NCBI GenBank assembly: GCA_035291905.1
Contig: DATDRF010000187.1
Span: 1-5,756 of the forward strand
Source of the DNA: JACPLA01 sp035291905
GTDB taxonomy: Bacteria; Bacteroidota; Ignavibacteria; UBA10030
Reading direction: 5' to 3'
DNA: 5,756 bases
Shown here piece by piece: positions 5,428-5,756 of this stretch (positions within the stretch are counted from its first letter, which is position 1; each line of letters starts with the position of its first letter). The position numbers and the translations under genes are program-made. The notes below the pieces were generated by a model. The model worked only from the letters and a program-made list of their open reading frames with translations. It made no database searches and had not been told where the DNA came from.

Positions 5428-5756
5428 TGTTTCTTTTCCAGAGGGGGAAGCTCGTCGATCATCTCCTTGAGGTTGGAAATGAGTACTGCTCCGAGGACCA
5501 TGGACTCCACAGCCTGGTCGGGAGTCACTTGTGCCTCGAGATCGACACCGAGGAACTTGAGGCCCTTCTCGAGTACCTGTCCCGCAACGGGGACTCCTGA
5601 TACGGTTCCAAGCACAACGGGAATCGGCTTGTACTTGTGGTTCTTTCGTATCTGTTCCTCGATCTTCGCAATAATCTCACGGTCTTCAAAAGTGGTTTTT
5701 GATCCGATCGCACTGAGGTCAATGGTATCCTGGATCATTCGGCTGTTGAGGAGAGT
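5424..5756 (-). CDS. Unrecognised protein, C-terminal part (runs off the window)
   Basis: The reading frame is open to the window edge. An ATG occurs at 5738, giving 104 residues, but six further codons upstream (reading TLLNSR) stay in frame and no ribosome-binding site precedes that ATG. The gene therefore probably starts outside the window, and only its C-terminal part is seen. The visible part is soluble and mixed in charge: an acidic, helical segment (about FEDREIIAKIEEQIRKNHKY), a Gly/Val/Pro-rich central stretch (IPVVLGTVSGVPVAGQ), then a second helical region ending in the charged tail LPPLEKKQ. No catalytic motif, membrane span or metal site is evident, and I do not recognise the family. 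It overlaps the phosphatase gene by four bases, so the two are very likely translated together and may share a function. Confidence 0.75.
   Translation of the reverse strand, partial: TLLNSRMIQDTIDLSAIGSKTTFEDREIIAKIEEQIRKNHKYKPIPVVLGTVSGVPVAGQVLEKGLKFLGVDLEAQVTPDQAVESMVLGAVLISNLKEMIDELPPLEKKQ

Overview
The window looks bacterial: genes are packed with short gaps, starts are preceded by Shine-Dalgarno-like GAGG/GGA tracts, and the proteins are bacterial two-component, Fic and Tat/lipoprotein types. The lipoprotein suggests a diderm envelope. Base composition looks near balanced. Nothing here fixes the phylum; many-domain hybrid kinases with orphan receivers are common in Bacteroidetes/Chlorobi-type bacteria, Deltaproteobacteria and Verrucomicrobia, so any lineage is a guess.

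Left part (1-2839, + strand): a probable three-gene signalling operon. It runs from an Rcp1-type single-domain response regulator (its start lies at the window edge), through a REC-PAS-HisKA-HATPase-REC hybrid histidine kinase, to a second stand-alone receiver. Together there are four receiver domains, one phosphorylatable kinase histidine, and no DNA-binding or enzymatic output domain. The operon therefore looks like a phosphorelay whose input or output partners lie elsewhere, probably partly just upstream.

Middle (2840-4413): a 172-base spacer leads to a monocistronic fic gene on the + strand. It encodes a class II, self-inhibited Fic AMP-transferase with an N-terminal inhibitory helix, a canonical HPFLDGNGRIGR motif and a C-terminal winged helix. 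Directly in front of it is the most striking non-coding structure of the window. It is a 62-base two-tier palindrome made of four related A/T-rich half-sites spaced about 20 bases apart (two helical turns), overlaying a plausible promoter and reaching the ribosome-binding region. I infer an operator, possibly for autoregulation by the Fic winged helix. Downstream, a 268-base convergent spacer holds short phased direct repeats and a weak bidirectional terminator-like stem.

Right part (4414-5756, - strand): a two-gene unit read right to left. An unrecognised protein, cut by the window edge, overlaps by 4 bases (ATGA) with a purple-acid-phosphatase-like metallophosphoesterase. The phosphatase keeps all seven metal ligands and carries a signal sequence with both a twin-arginine-like motif and a lipobox.

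No RNA gene, CRISPR array or insertion sequence was recognised. The clearest candidate for something undescribed is the fic operator array. The proteins themselves belong to known families.
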